A stretch of 64,000 bases of DNA. Source: Taenia hydatigena. Taxonomy: Eukaryota > Platyhelminthes > Cestoda > Cyclophyllidea > Taeniidae. Positions within the stretch are counted from its first letter, which is position 1; every line of letters begins with the position of its first letter. The position numbers and the translations under genes were made by a program. The stretch spans positions 11,013,869-11,077,868 of the forward strand of contig JADWOT020000001.1 of the NCBI GenBank assembly GCA_036345935.2, in the 5' to 3' direction. The notes below the pieces were generated by a model, which was given only the letters and a program-made list of their open reading frames with translations, was not told the origin of the DNA and ran no database searches. This document shows, in pieces, positions 50,201 through 62,600 of this stretch.

Positions 50201-52491
50201 CCTACTTTCCTTGTTGTCCTCACTTGATGCTATGAACGATTCGTCGATGCCATGTGGCCTAGTAAGACGAAATCATGTTTGTTTAACTGTGGGAGTACTG
50301 CGGAATGCGCGATCTGGAGGCTCTTTGCAAGTAATTAATTGACAAATGCACCTGCATTTCTTGCGGACTTTCTACGAATCACTGAAAATGTCCGAAAACA
50401 TTATTACAAATGTGCATTGAATGTGGTTGTGGGCGAGAGGCGGGAGGACAACTTGTAATCAGGTCGTGGACCAACGTAGTCGTTGTCCTGAGTCCAAGAC
50501 GCCCTCGTCCTAGCTTGTAAGAAAGGTGTCTAGAAGTGACCAATTTTCGCATAGTGAGGGTGGTAGAAGGGAAGGGGAGGATCGTTTGAAGGAACCACGT
50601 GGCGAAAGAGCGGTCGGTATTCGCGATTCCCGAGTTTGATGGTGCTCATGACCTCTGAGATGTAAGCGAGTTTCGATTTCGTACTATTCTGACTTCGTGA
50701 ATCTCTTACCAAAGCGATAATCAAGTCGCAGTCAACTTTCACGCCTCTTGCCTTCAACTTGAACTGTTTGGTGAAAGAGATCTTGAGCGTAATGTGGAGA
50801 CGAACTGGTCATTTGCGGATTATACGACCCTTGCCAGAGGTAGACTAGGTGTGGTAGGAAATGCTCGCCTTGCCAATAATTGTGTGCACATGTTGGACAC
50901 AGTGGAGGAGGTTTGGCAATTTTCAGCATATTAGCGCCGGTCGGTTGAACTCCATCAATCGTGTGGCAGTGAGCAGCTCACACAGGTGCTACTTACAACA
51001 AGTCAGTAGCACCTTTGCGTCATTTCACTCTTTCAGGGTGGTAGCCTCTCCTCCAAATCGTGTAGCAAATCGGCACTAATGATTATACTTCAAGTGTTGT
51101 TTTTAAATCTAAATCGCTTCTTTTTATGGAAAATCAGTGCATCAGTCTAGACAAAGGTTGTCTCCATGTTGGAACGCACTGAACAGAACATTATGGCCAA
51201 GCAAGGCTGACTGTGTTGTATTCAACCACAAAGGACTATAACGTGACTGCGTAATCGACAAATCGCAAAGATGACATCTTTCATTGCTATCAGTAGGACA
51301 GTGGAATCACTGCGATGACTGGGGAGAAGTGACGAGAAATTAGGCTGCACGTCAAAAAACACAATTTCGAGAGCTGTTAGTGGCTCTCCAGTGAAGATTT
51401 TGTGACTGCCACTAATCACGTGCGGAGCTGTTGGTGTGACTCACCTCGATGCGAAGCTAACACACCCTAATGCCAGCACTCGGTTAATCACTGCTTTGTG
51501 AAAATCGTGGAGTAGAAAACCCACTACTGCTCTTTATTCGTAGATGTGGTTAACAATTTTAAAATGTGAATTTTTGTCGAAGCTAAGCACGCGCAATGAA
51601 GCTGATGGTTGAACTCGTTGCTTAGGCCGCTCTGTATGATCGCGTGGATGACTTGCTCAGGATTCGAAATGTGCCACTAAGTGGCTTTGGGCAAGTAAAT
51701 TGTTTGGGAGATTGCGCTTTGGTTTTATGTTAGTGCGAATGGGCGCATTGGGTGTTGGATGCTTTGGCCGATTGCCAGTGGTGCAGTGGGGTCGCGCTTT
51801 GTATGGGTTGATTGAATCCACTCAAAAGAGGTAACTTATCACTAAGAGCTCCAGATCCCTCTTCAAGACATGCTTGTGAGTTGGTTACAAAGAGGTACCT
51901 TCTTCAATTGTAACCGAAAATGTTGGCAACAAATATCCTGAAGCATACAATGAGCAGCGGTAACCTAGACCATCCCAAGAGGCGTGCAGATCCGTGACGT
52001 CCCTTTTGTAGGTAGGAAAGGGAAAGCGTCCGGTCGAAGAAATGATGACAGCTAGAATCATGAGTCCATCAACGACAAAGTGGGTCTCCTCGACTGGTCT
52101 GGTTGTAACAACAATTCTACAAATCACGGGAGTAGTGTTTGATTGTAGAAGCAGGTTCCAGATCTTCTGTATAGGACTGGAACTAATTTCCCATCATTTA
52201 CACTTTAGTTGGTTTTTAGCCTCCACAATAGTGGGATGGGAAATGCATTCGGGACGTAGAGAAGGGCTGTATGAGGTCACTGACATGGCTCCAAGGCCGC
52301 ATAAGTGCTGGCGGTTCCGAATGAAAGAGTTGAAATTTGATCGAAACATTGCTGCATTTGGCTGGTGACGAAGGAACCCAGCAACTTTGTGCATTCCTCA
52401 AATGACATTTGCCACTCACTCAAAATGCCTGCTTGACGAGGTTATGGGAAGCTAGCTATGTCTTAAGACCCTTGTCAATGCTTTTTTTGGC

Positions 52492-53058
52492 TTAACCACT
52501 TCTTTGAGATTCGGATTTGCATAAGAGAGAGACGTGGAATGAAACCACAAGGACCTCAGCATAGTGGTGTAAGTGTGTCAACGGTTGAATACAGTGCACA
52601 CATCTGCTGACACGTGAGAGTGTGACGCAAGTTAGGTGTGGTGATATTACAAAGGAACCTTCAGTCAACTTGCGTTTTCTCGACTCAGTTTGATTTTGAA
52701 AAGAATAGTAGCACGTTGGAGGGTGTCCTCTCGAACTTGATGCCACCAAATCGTCCATCAGTGGAGACTGTACCAGCATTATCTCTTCACTGTGAAACAC
52801 GAAGCAAAAGTGAATCAGTTCAGTTGAGCAACTGTGATGTATGATGCTCAAATAGAGCTCGAGCCAAGGGGCAAGACTAAAATGCAGAAAATCAGACGTT
52901 GCTCCATTGATGATGAATGCCACCAGTGCACGAGGCGTCACTTGAAGAAGTCGCACACCTCTACTTTGATTACTGCCTCCGAATGCGCCGATATTTGGCT
53001 CACGTTGCCCTCTCGCTTTGTAGGCTGCCACGAAACCCTTCTGGCTGTTAGATAACAT
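52492..53058 (-). CDS. Longest single open frame, 188 residues, unrecognised (R copy D)
   Basis: Carries a hydrophobic APWLELYLSIIHH part and a basic SRKRKLTEGSFV part. In copy B the frame has one stop near its middle; in copy E (59605-59997, +) it is open with a 12-nt in-frame deletion, which mildly supports coding. A frame on the opposite strand (FSTQFDFE, LMPPNRPSVETVPALS) is also open in B, D and E. A GTAAGA right after LTEGSF could instead be a donor. No homologue is recognised. Confidence 0.25.
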   Translation of the reverse strand: MLSNSQKGFVAAYKARGQREPNIGAFGGSNQSRGVRLLQVTPRALVAFIINGATSDFLHFSLAPWLELYLSIIHHSCSTELIHFCFVFHSEEIMLVQSPLMDDLVASSSRGHPPTCYYSFQNQTESRKRKLTEGSFVISPHLTCVTLSRVSRCVHCIQPLTHLHHYAEVLVVSFHVSLLCKSESQRSG

Positions 53059-53060
53059 TT

Positions 53061-53869
53061 ATTAAAATGCACACATCACGAGAAAGAGCACTCATTTATC
53101 ATCCGGACGACTGTTAGCACAACGCTCACCCTGGAGGCGCTGTGTGTCTGTGAGTTGGGGCAAAAATGACCTGAGCGCTCGTAGACTTGGAATGGTTTTG
53201 GAGGTCAATTGTGAGTCTGCATGTCCATTTCTCTGGGTTAGCAAAATGTTAGCTGACTTATTGCAAGAAGTGTGTAATTCTAAGCAATCAACTACATACA
53301 TTTCGCTGTAAATCATGTGGGAACAGTTGTGGTGGTTGAATAGGAAGAGGAAGTTAAAAGCTTTTTATTAGCCAAGTTTAAGTAAACCATGATTTCGATG
53401 GGTGATGTTACATAGGGGCACATTTAAATGCTATTTTTGTAATTTGGCCCGTAACACGGGCATACGTAATGAACGCCTTCATGCAAGCATCTCTGCTACA
53501 AGCGTTCTCGGAGGAATCACGACCACGGGTGGTGTCACCTCAAGAGCAGTTTTCAAGATCCATTTCTAATCTCTCTGTCAAGGCTGTCACTGATCATACC
53601 AACCACAGCATACTCTCTTCTTGCATCACGTCAAGGCCTACCATCAAGAAGCATGGATCACTTAAGCTTACGAATTCAATTACCACACTTACGGGAGCAG
53701 TCAAAGCACACACTCGTGCATTGCAGCCAATCTCTTGGTTTCTTCCAGGTTACCTGAGGCCCTTCAACGCGCGCCACGTTTACATTCCTTCACCTATTCA
53801 CACACCCATCTCGGGTTAAACATAAGAAACACTTTGCCACCTTTTCACATCTCAATTCCTGAGCGAAAG
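53061..53869. other. 5' flank of kelch gene 2
   Basis: Counterpart of 32940-33900. The 116-residue frame at 53469-53819 (+) is not kept in the first cassette, so I do not call it. Confidence 0.55.
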
Positions 53870-56474
53870 ATGGCGACGGTGGTGAAATCGGTTGATAAGG
53901 CCGAATTATTTCTTATTCACAGAATTGACACCTTCCGTGAACAAGGAAAACTCACTGATCTACGAATTGAGGTGAGGTTGCGCACATTGGTTTCATGCTC
54001 CAACTTCTAGACAAAGGATGGGAAATGTGTGAATGCACATCAACTGGTTCTGGCAGCCAGATTCCCACTTTTTCTAAAAGAACTGACTGCCAAACAAAAT
54101 GGAGTGACAACACAATGGAAACGGTTTTCTGCAGAGTACGTGCATATCACTGTCTTCACTAACCCTCTTTCAGTATTGTCGAGGCCGTTGTCGACTATGC
54201 GTACACGGGCAGAATTGCAATCTCTGCAGCAAACGCTACTCGATTGTACCTTCTAGCACACAATCTTGGCTCCAAGAGAATCGTCTCTTGGTGTGTGGAG
54301 TTCATAAGTACGAGGTGGGAGAAGTCTTTTTCAGTGTTAAAACCTGACTGACTAAAGAATCTCTCTAGACAACGTGGCAGAGGTGTGGTGGGTGGCCAAT
54401 GCTACGTTGAATCATGGATTAATGGAGCTATGCATTCCACTGATGGCGGAACATTTTGAAGATGTGTGCTTGCGAAGGGGGCTGCTGATGCAGACGACAA
54501 CACAGTACTTCGAGATGCTACTGGAAAGCAACCGGCTAAAATGCGCGAGTGAGGAAACAAAGTTCCGAGCCATTCGCAATTGGCTGGAAGCAGGCATTGA
54601 TGGGTGTGACGTGGAGGAAAAGGCAGAGGTGTTTGGGAAGATGATTTCGAGGATTGAGTTGACAAGGTTGCCCCCACAATGTCGAACCGAATACTGGACC
54701 TTTGTGAGGAGGTTCTCAGAACAGTTTAGTGAAGGTAAGCACAGTGAATGGGTGGATAGTTTAGAGGACGTGAGATTCAGGGATGAGCAACTTTGATAGG
54801 TGACTGTAAGGCTAAAGAAGAGACACGGGCATGAGCAAGGGGTGAATGGCTCTGTGGTAAATAAAAGAGATTTAAAAGATGAAAGATGAAAGGATGAAAT
54901 GGATTAAAATGGGCGTGAGACTGTGAATGGATGCAAAATGGGTGGGTAGATGCATTCATGTGTGTTGAAGGATTTAATACGCAGTGGATGGGCAAATTTA
55001 TTTGAGAACCATGGGTGCAAATTGATTGAGTTGATGACACTATTCAGCATTCTGTAGTTCCCACTTCTGAGTTATCTTTTCCTTATTTCTGTGACTGTTC
55101 TAAAGCCGATGTTCAGCCAAAACTTGGAATGGGGACGAATGAGATCGAGGTGAGACGAGCGTTTCGGCCTGTCTCCAACCGCCGGCCACAAAGAAAGTAC
55201 GTGAATCACTTTCAGTATAGCAATAACCACCCTTTTAAAGAACCGACTAGACGATTCGATAAGTGCTCTGATTTCTAGCCACAGGATTCTGTGAAACTGT
55301 CCCTTTTCGCAGCCTTCATGTCATTTTGTACTACCACTCTATGGCAAAATTTTGAAAACTTTTAGAGAGGTGCTGATGATCTTCTGCTACAATATTGTTT
55401 CAAAGTCCTATTGTTTAACGTCTGTGCCACAGTTGCAACCGGAAGAATCGTTCAATGTTAAAGCTCCTTTCTGGGGAATAGCGACTGCATTGGACGGTGA
55501 ATTAAATTTATGGTCTCATCCTCTTGCTTTCTAGGTAGAGTATGTTTCGTTGATTGTGTTGACTCCAGATGGAGTGTGGAGTCTGTAAATTACCGAGATG
55601 GTTCTACTTCCCATAAGACATTTCAAACAACACAGCGACGCTACAAATATGCTGTTGCATCGAGAAATGAATCGATTTTCATTTTTGGCGGCTGGTCTGA
55701 TGGAACGATCTCTTCCACTTGTGAAAAATTAGACATTGACAGTGGCAGGTATGTTTGATTAGGATGAGTCAACAATCTAGGCTCACCAAACTTCCTGATA
55801 TGCTGCCTGCACGATGTGGTGCATCGGCGTTAAATATCCCAGAAATAGGAATCGTGGTTGTTGGTGGTTCCGATGATAATCGACCATTGATGGAATCAAG
55901 ACATGCTGAAATGCTGGTAGAAGATGCGGAGAGTGGGAGTGGATGGCGATGGATCAAGCTCAATCCGATGTTAGAGAAGCGCAGTAGTCCAAAAATGGCC
56001 TACTTCAAGGGATGCGTAGTGGTTGTAGGAGGGACCGATGAGTTAAGTGCCGAATGCCTTCCACTGACATCGATCGAACAGGCGAACGCTCAGTGGACTC
56101 GTCTTAATGGAATTCGTGACAATAAATGGCCATTCACATCTCTTGCCTCATTCAACAACAGATTGATAATGCTAGGTAAGTGTTGTGTTCATATCCTATG
56201 GAACCACAAATTGTTTGATCAAATTGCTTAAATTTATTAACCTATTTTTCATAGCATTCAGCTCTTGGACTAGCGAAGTCTATGAATTTTTATCCACCGA
56301 GGAGGTAGGTTATTGGTTTTCATTCACTACTTAACCACTCAAAAGTAACTTCTAAAGTTGTAACCCTTGTAGAACCAACCGTTAGCCAATTTCGAATGGA
56401 AGCCATTATTTGAGCTGGAAAATTTTGCGGATTCAATGCTTCTAGTGGCAAGAGAAACGCTGGAAGAACCTTAA
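53870..56474 (+). CDS. BTB-BACK-Kelch protein, copy 2 (534 residues, nine exons)
   Basis: Paralogue of the gene at 33901, with an identical exon plan: 53870-53971, 54011-54135, 54174-54314, 54358-54769, 55433-55496, 55535-55748, 55781-56175, 56255-56304, 56373-56474. Every exon length equals that of copy 1, and no frame is broken. BTB about 18-123, BACK to about 235, kelch blades with FGG at 332-334, VVVGG at 378-382 and VVVVGG at 432-437, then WTSEVYEF in exon 8. Relative to copy 1, BTB/BACK changes are scattered, while kelch changes cluster just after the di-glycines. Probably a Cullin-3 adaptor like copy 1. The shortened propeller could also mean a non-catalytic or divergent role. Confidence 0.85.
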
Positions 56475-56686
56475 AACATTTGTAGTTCAAGGATTTTGGT
56501 TTTACATTTCCAATGCACTAATTTGTTTTCCCAAATTCCAAAGTTTCCTTTTAACGTTCAACTTTTTTGAGGGAAAACTAAAAATTACCCCATGGGGTGG
56601 TCATCATGTGTCAAAAAATTGTAGAATATAGCGAGGAAAATGGACTTTTATTAAGTGTTTGTATCGATAGAATGCTAAGCCATTGC
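56475..56686. other. 3' flank of kelch gene 2
   Basis: Conserved with 36494-36707; nothing else recognised. Confidence 0.5.
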
Positions 56687-57105
56687 AATACTTTGCTTGT
56701 TTGACCACCGATGTCAGTTACGGTTCATTGGGTGGCCACATTGCTGCTGTAGAGGGTTCCTCCTCTCCCTCCTGGTCACCCTTGATAGTAGAAGTCTGTA
56801 TACGTTTAGACATCTTTAATATATAAAGGGGGTGATGAATACAGCTAGGCAAGATCTGGAGTTCAGGCTGAGGATGAGTCACGCTCCAAGGAGTCTCCAC
56901 GCTGCTCCGTCACGTGGTTCAGATTGACTTCCCGCCCCTGGCCTACAAAGCGCATTTAAAGATTTAAGTATTACAGCTGCCCTAGCCGGATGGGATGGCC
57001 TCCGAGCCATGCCAGCAGTCCTGGATCCTTTCTGTTTGCCGAATGCATCTATTCTGCCCAAGCATTAAGCCTTCTTCTGCCTCCAAGGGGTCTCGAGTAG
57101 CTGCA
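56687..57105 (+). repeat. 190 bp dispersed repeat family, copy split by an insertion
   Basis: The same repeat as 36708-36894, in the same place after the kelch gene, but interrupted by the 228 bp element at 56748-56975 plus a duplicated GCTGC. Confidence 0.8.
56748..56975 (+). mobile_element. Solo-LTR-like insertion, 228 bp, with 5 bp target duplication
   Basis: Begins TGTAGAGGG and ends GTATTACA, giving the TG...CA ends typical of LTRs with a TGTA/TACA inverted tip. It is flanked by direct GCTGC copies (56743-56747 and 56976-56980). The paralogous site at 36767-36774 has a single GCTGC and no insert. A TATATAAA at 56820-56827 could be the LTR promoter. It has no coding capacity. Small LTR elements of the TRIM type are known from taeniid tapeworms and this fits in size and form, but I cannot confirm membership. 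Confidence 0.8.
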
Positions 57106-57231
57106 TCAATGAACCATCGTTGAAGTAAATCATAAGTCAGCTAAAAGAACAATTCGATGCACAAACTTTTCCTAACTGACTCTTATTACCAAAGAAGTGC
57201 AAATTGCGTTACGTAGTGCTAAGGGGAATTT

Positions 57232-57780
57232 ATGCAATCACTAAAGCAATTGAAGGAAAAGGATTGTTATGCGATGTTTCGAGCATTCAAATACCATTGA
57301 CCAAAAAGAAACGAGGAATCCGTGCGCCTGAGGCACAAAACACAAGGCGTGCGCCCACTTCGTTTAAAGTGTCCGCTGTCGCCAATAGCGGTTAGTGAAC
57401 TTCCACTCGCCTGTCAGTTGGCAAGTGCATTCGTCGTCGACCTGGATGTGTCTGTCACTTTCATCAAACAGCAAATAAAGATGCAAAGTCATTCCCATAG
57501 AGCAGGATTCCGTTTCACTGATGTTCAATTACTCCTTTCTACCAGCAACAGTTAAAACTAGTCGCGGGTGTGTGTACCGAAGACAGTTGTAACAGTTTGA
57601 CCCTACAGCAGAAGCGGGTTCTCGAGGTTGAACTTCAGCAGTCACAACGACTACGAAAATGGGAGTAGCGAAAATTGAAGCAGGTTGTAAGCAAATTTAC
57701 TCAATTTGGCGATTTTATCTCATTTTGCGCACAAACCGCCACTTCAAATAGCCTTCAAGATATTGTCAATTATGAAGTTA
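57232..57780 (+). pseudogene. Unrecognised gene remnant, copy 2
   Basis: Counterpart of 37021-37568, with the same TGA at 57298 and the same TAG in the coiled-coil-like part. It additionally carries a frameshift near 57345 and an extra base near 57493. Confidence 0.5.
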
Positions 57781-58821
57781 TGGACCTGATCTCCAGTGCA
57801 AGCACCTGCCCTCGTGTTCGCGTCAATGTCAACCTGTGAGTCACGTTGTTTTGTCTGCTTTATGGTCACCACCGCGTCCACTTGCTTTCGTCTTCTACTG
57901 TAGGGATTGGAGTTCAAAAGGACCCATGAGGGTATGGAAACCATCATAAACTGAAGATCGTTCCACCTTCGAGGACACATAACATAAGAGAGCGTATCTG
58001 AACGTGGACAGGTGTCGAGTCAATGGAATACCACAACTTCATTTCGGTGATGTGCTCCTCAGCTGTAAGGGATGGGGGCACTGCCTTATGCTAAATCACA
58101 TCCTAACTATGCCTCTGATGGCATTTTCTTGAGGAGCAATTGATGCTGACCGACTTGTCTGACCAGACGCATTGCATCAACAAACTGTTTAGACTATGGG
58201 AAACACTGCTTCTGCTTTTGTTGCATTCGTTGAAAATGCACTTCCATGTGATGTACACATTCTCGTTTTGGTGATGACTGAATTGCCCACTGGCCAGGAG
58301 CAATCGAAGAGGTGTGTTTGTGTTGAAAGTAGAGGATTGATTTCAGATTTCCGATGAAACACATGAATGATTACTTGGCAATTGACTGGACCTTGTAAAA
58401 CATGTTTTTGGGGCTCTGTTAGGTCTTTCAATAACAAGTATGGTGTGGATTATCCACTCTGCAGGGAGGTGTGATAGTGATAAAAGCATGCGAGTAAATT
58501 TGCTTAACTGACCACGATATTTTTCCATATTTGTTCATATTCGTGAGGAAGTTTTACTTTGCCCAGGAGTATCCCTCTACCTATGGCCCTTCGGTCATCC
58601 TCTTCGTTGAGAAATTGACAAGCGAACTGACAATATAAGTGTCTGTACAACAAAGATAATGACGATAATGTTCGCACAAAACTCATCTAAAGTGAGACTT
58701 TATTTGTCTCATAGGTCCGGTTAAGAATGAGCCTCCGGATGTTGGACCTCCTAACAATTTTGGGTTCTTTTGATACTCCTCGTCGTCAAATCCATTCTTT
58801 GGTCACCATGACAATATCAAT
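57781..58821. other. Junction and duplicated non-coding stretch, second cassette
   Basis: 57781-57920 is a short segment with no counterpart in cassette 1. 57921-58821 matches 39662-40556. Short minus-strand frames here (58103-58528) are not shared in full with cassette 1. Confidence 0.5.
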
Positions 58822-59445
58822 CTGTTGTTGACTGAGACAAGAGTTGTAAGTGGCGGCTAAAAGACATCAAGTGCATGAAGACGTGTCCACTGGGCGTTCG
58901 TTGGTTCCATCGATGCCAGTGGAAGGCATTCAGCACTTGACTCATAGTCCCCTCCCACAACCACTACGCATCCTTTGAAGTAGGCCACTCCTGGACAACT
59001 GCGTTCCTGTAACATTGGGTTGAGCTTGATCCATCGTCACCCGCTCCCATCCTTCGTATCCTCGACCAATGCTTCAGCATGTCTTAATTCCATCATTTGT
59101 CAATTATCCTGACAAAAGCCACCAACAACTACGATTCCAATTTCTGGGATATTTAATGCCGATGCACCACATAGTACAGACAGCCTAGAAGGCCTGACTT
59201 AGCCAAATCGAACCTACGCGCCGTTAGCTGTGTCCATTTTCTCTCAAGTGGGAACAAACCGTCCGTTAGGGTAGCCGTCAGGACAGTCGTTGCGTGGCTT
59301 CGTTATAAAAGGCTCGTAGGAGAATGAACCATCTCTGTAAAACAATGACGCTAGACCACTTTCAATGTCCGCACATGTAACGACACAGTAGCTACCTAAA
59401 AAATAAGAGAATAAGACCATAAACATAAGTCACAGTATAGCACAG
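58822..59445 (-). pseudogene. Kelch-gene fragment, copy 2
   Basis: Counterpart of 40557-41250. It has the same TGA at the conserved Trp (59037-59039). It has lost the exon 5 part through a roughly 60 bp deletion near 59440, but keeps FYRDGSFSYEPF and the ALNIPEIGIVVVGG blade. The second TGA of copy 1 is a sense codon here. Confidence 0.8.
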
Positions 59446-59619
59446 GTAGAGATGTTGGCGTCCAAGCTGCGGCAGTTGTATTCCGACCGATGATTGGAAG
59501 CACATCTCCAAGCATTTTTAAAAATTTAGCACATCATGAAAGTGCAAAATGTCATAAAATTTAGGATGAAAGCAATTTTACGGTGCTAAGTCTTTCATAC
59601 ATCAATGAAGCAAAGTCTC

Positions 59620-62600
59620 ATTTTCTGCGTGGTTAGTCTTGCCCCTTGGCTTGAGCTCTATTTGAGCATCATACATCACAGTTGTTCAACTAAACTGATT
59701 CACTTCTACTTCGTGTTTCAAAGTGAACAGATAATGCTGGTACAGTCTCCACTGATGGACGATTCGGTGGCATCAAGTTCGAGAGGACACCCTCCAAAGT
59801 GCTACTATTATTTCCAAAATCAAATTGAGTCGAGAAAACGCAAGTTGACGGAAGGTTCCTTTGTAAGATCACCACACCTAACTTGCGTCACACTCTCACG
59901 TGTCAGCGGATGTGGGCGGTTGACACACTTACAACACTGTGCTGAGGTCCTTGTGGTTTCATTCCACGTCTCTCTCTTATGCGAATCCGAATCTTAAAGA
60001 AGTGGTTAAGCCAACAAAAGCATTGTCACAGGGCCTTAAAACATAGCTAGTTTTCTATAACCTCGTCAAGCAGACATTTTAAGTGAGTGGCAAATGTCAT
60101 TTGAGGAATGCACAAAGTGGCTAGGATCCTTCCTCACCAGCCAAGTGCAGCAATATTTTGACCAGATTTCAACTCTTTCATTCGGGACCGATAGCACTTA
60201 TGCGGCCCTGGAGCCATGTCAGTGACCTCATACGACCCTTCTCCACGTCCCGAATGCATTTCCCATCCCACTATTGTGGAGGCTAATAACCAAGTAAATG
60301 ATGAGGAAATTAGAGCCGATCCCATACAGAAGACCTGGAATCTGCTTCTACAATCGAATTCTACTCGCGTGATTTGTAGAATTCTCGTTACTACCAAACC
60401 AATCGAGGAGACCCACTTTGTCGTTGATGGACTCATGATTCTAGCTGTCATCATTTCTTCGACCGGACGCTTTCCCTCCTCTACCTACAAAGGGGACGTC
60501 ACGGATCTGCACGCCTCTTGGGATGGTCTAGGTTTCCGCTGCTCATTGTATGCTTCAGGATATTTGTTGTCGACATTTTCGGTTACAATTGAAGAATGTA
60601 TCTCTTTGTAACCAACTCCCAAGCACGTCTTGAAGAAGGATCTGGAACTCTCATTGATGAGTGAACTCTTTTGAGCGGATTCACTCAACGCATACAAAGC
60701 GCGACCCCACTGCACCACTGGCAATTGGCCAAAGCATCCAACACCCAATACGCCTATCCGCACTAACATAAAACCAAAGCGCAATCTCCCAAACAATTTA
60801 CTTGCCCAAAGCCACTTAGTCGCACCTCTCGAATCCTGAGCAAGTCATCCACGAGATCGTACAGAACCACCTAAGCAACGAGTTCAACCATCAGCTTCAT
60901 TGCACCTGCTTAACTTTGAAATAAATTCACATGTTAGCATTGTTGACTACATCTGGGAATAAAGAGCAGTAGTGGGTCTACTCCCCCACAATTCTCACAA
61001 AACACAGATTATTCGAGTGCTGCCATTGAAGTGTGTTACCTTCGCATCGAGGTGAGTCACACCAACAGCTCTGCACTTCATAAATAGCAGTCACAAAACC
61101 TTCAGTGGAGTGCCACTGACGGTTTCCAAAATTGTGTTGTTTAACGTGCAGCCTAATTTCACTCCACTTCTCCCTGGTCATCGCAGTGGTTCCACTGTTC
61201 TACTGATAGCAATGAAAGATGTCATCGTTGCGATTTGTCGATTACGCAGTCACGTTACAGTCCTTTGTGGTTGAATGCATCACAGTCAGCCTTGCTTGGC
61301 CATAATGTTCTGTTCAGTGCGTTTCACCACGGAGATAACCTTTGCCTAGACTGATGTACTGATTCCCCAAAAGAAGAAACAATCTGGATTAGAAAAACAA
61401 CACTTGAAGTATCATCATTAGTGCCGATTTGCTACACGATTTGGAGGAGAGGCTACCACCTTGAAAGAGTGAAATGACGCAAAGGTTCTACTGATTTGTT
61501 GTAAGTAGCACCTGTGTGAGCTGCTCACTGCTACACGATCGATGGAGTTCAACAATCCGGCGCTAATATGCAGAAAATTGCCCAATTTCCTTCACTGTGT
61601 CCAACATGTGCATTCAAACATTGGCAAGGCGAGCTTTTTTTGCCCCACCTAGTCTACATCTGGCATGGGTCGTATAATCCGCAAAAGGCCAGTTCGTCTC
61701 CACATTACGCTCAAGAGCTCTTTCACCAAACAGTCAAAGTTTAAAGGAAGGGGCGCAGAGGTTGACTGCGACTTAATTATTGCTTTGGTAAGAGAATCAC
61801 TATATCAGTATAGTACGAAATCGAAACTCGCTTACACCTCAGGGGTCATGAGCACCATTAAACACAAAAAATCGCGAATACCGACCGCTCTTTGTCTACG
61901 TAGTTCATTCAAACGATCCTCCCCTTCCCTTCTACCACCCTTACTATGCGCAAATTGGTCACTTCTAGACACCTTCCTTAAAAGCTAGGACGAGGGTGTC
62001 TTGGGCTCAGGACAACGACTACGTTGGTCCACGACCAGATTACAAGTTGTCCTCCCGCCTCTCGCCCACAACCACATTCAATGCACATTTGTAATAAGGT
62101 TTTCGGAAAACTTCGGTGATTTGTAGAAAGTCCGCAAGGAATGCAGGTGCATTAGTCCATTAAGTACTTGCAAAGAGCCTCCAGATCGCGCATTCCGCAG
62201 TACTCCCACAGTTGACAAACATGATTTCGTCTTACTAGGCCACGTGGGATCGACGAATCGTTTATAGCATCAAGTGAGGACAACATGGAAAGTAGGTTGT
62301 CTCGAGTGAACCACTTGAAGTCAAGACCAAAACAGACATAACGCTCGACAAAAATAAACACATTGGGCAAATGGAAGACACTGCGGTCACCCCCTCCGGC
62401 GAAGGCAACATTGCCAAACATGCCCCATCAACCGAAACTGAGAGTTAAATCAACTACAGATGCAGTACATGGGGAGTTTTAAAAAGCACAATCTACTAAC
62501 TTGTAAAAGCACCTGTCGCCTGTGCACTCATTTGGACGCTCGACGCCAACAAATGAAGCAAGTGAAGAAAGCACAACATGACAAAGCAAAAGGAGAAAAA

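Larger units (their letters stand above)
48229..53060 (-). repeat. R block, copy D
   Basis: Right arm of palindrome II and the fullest copy. Compared with B it lacks about 92 bp near 48320 (GATTGCTC joined directly to TTTGTTG). It holds the longest open frames of any R copy. Kelch gene 2 follows on its right. Confidence 0.85.
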
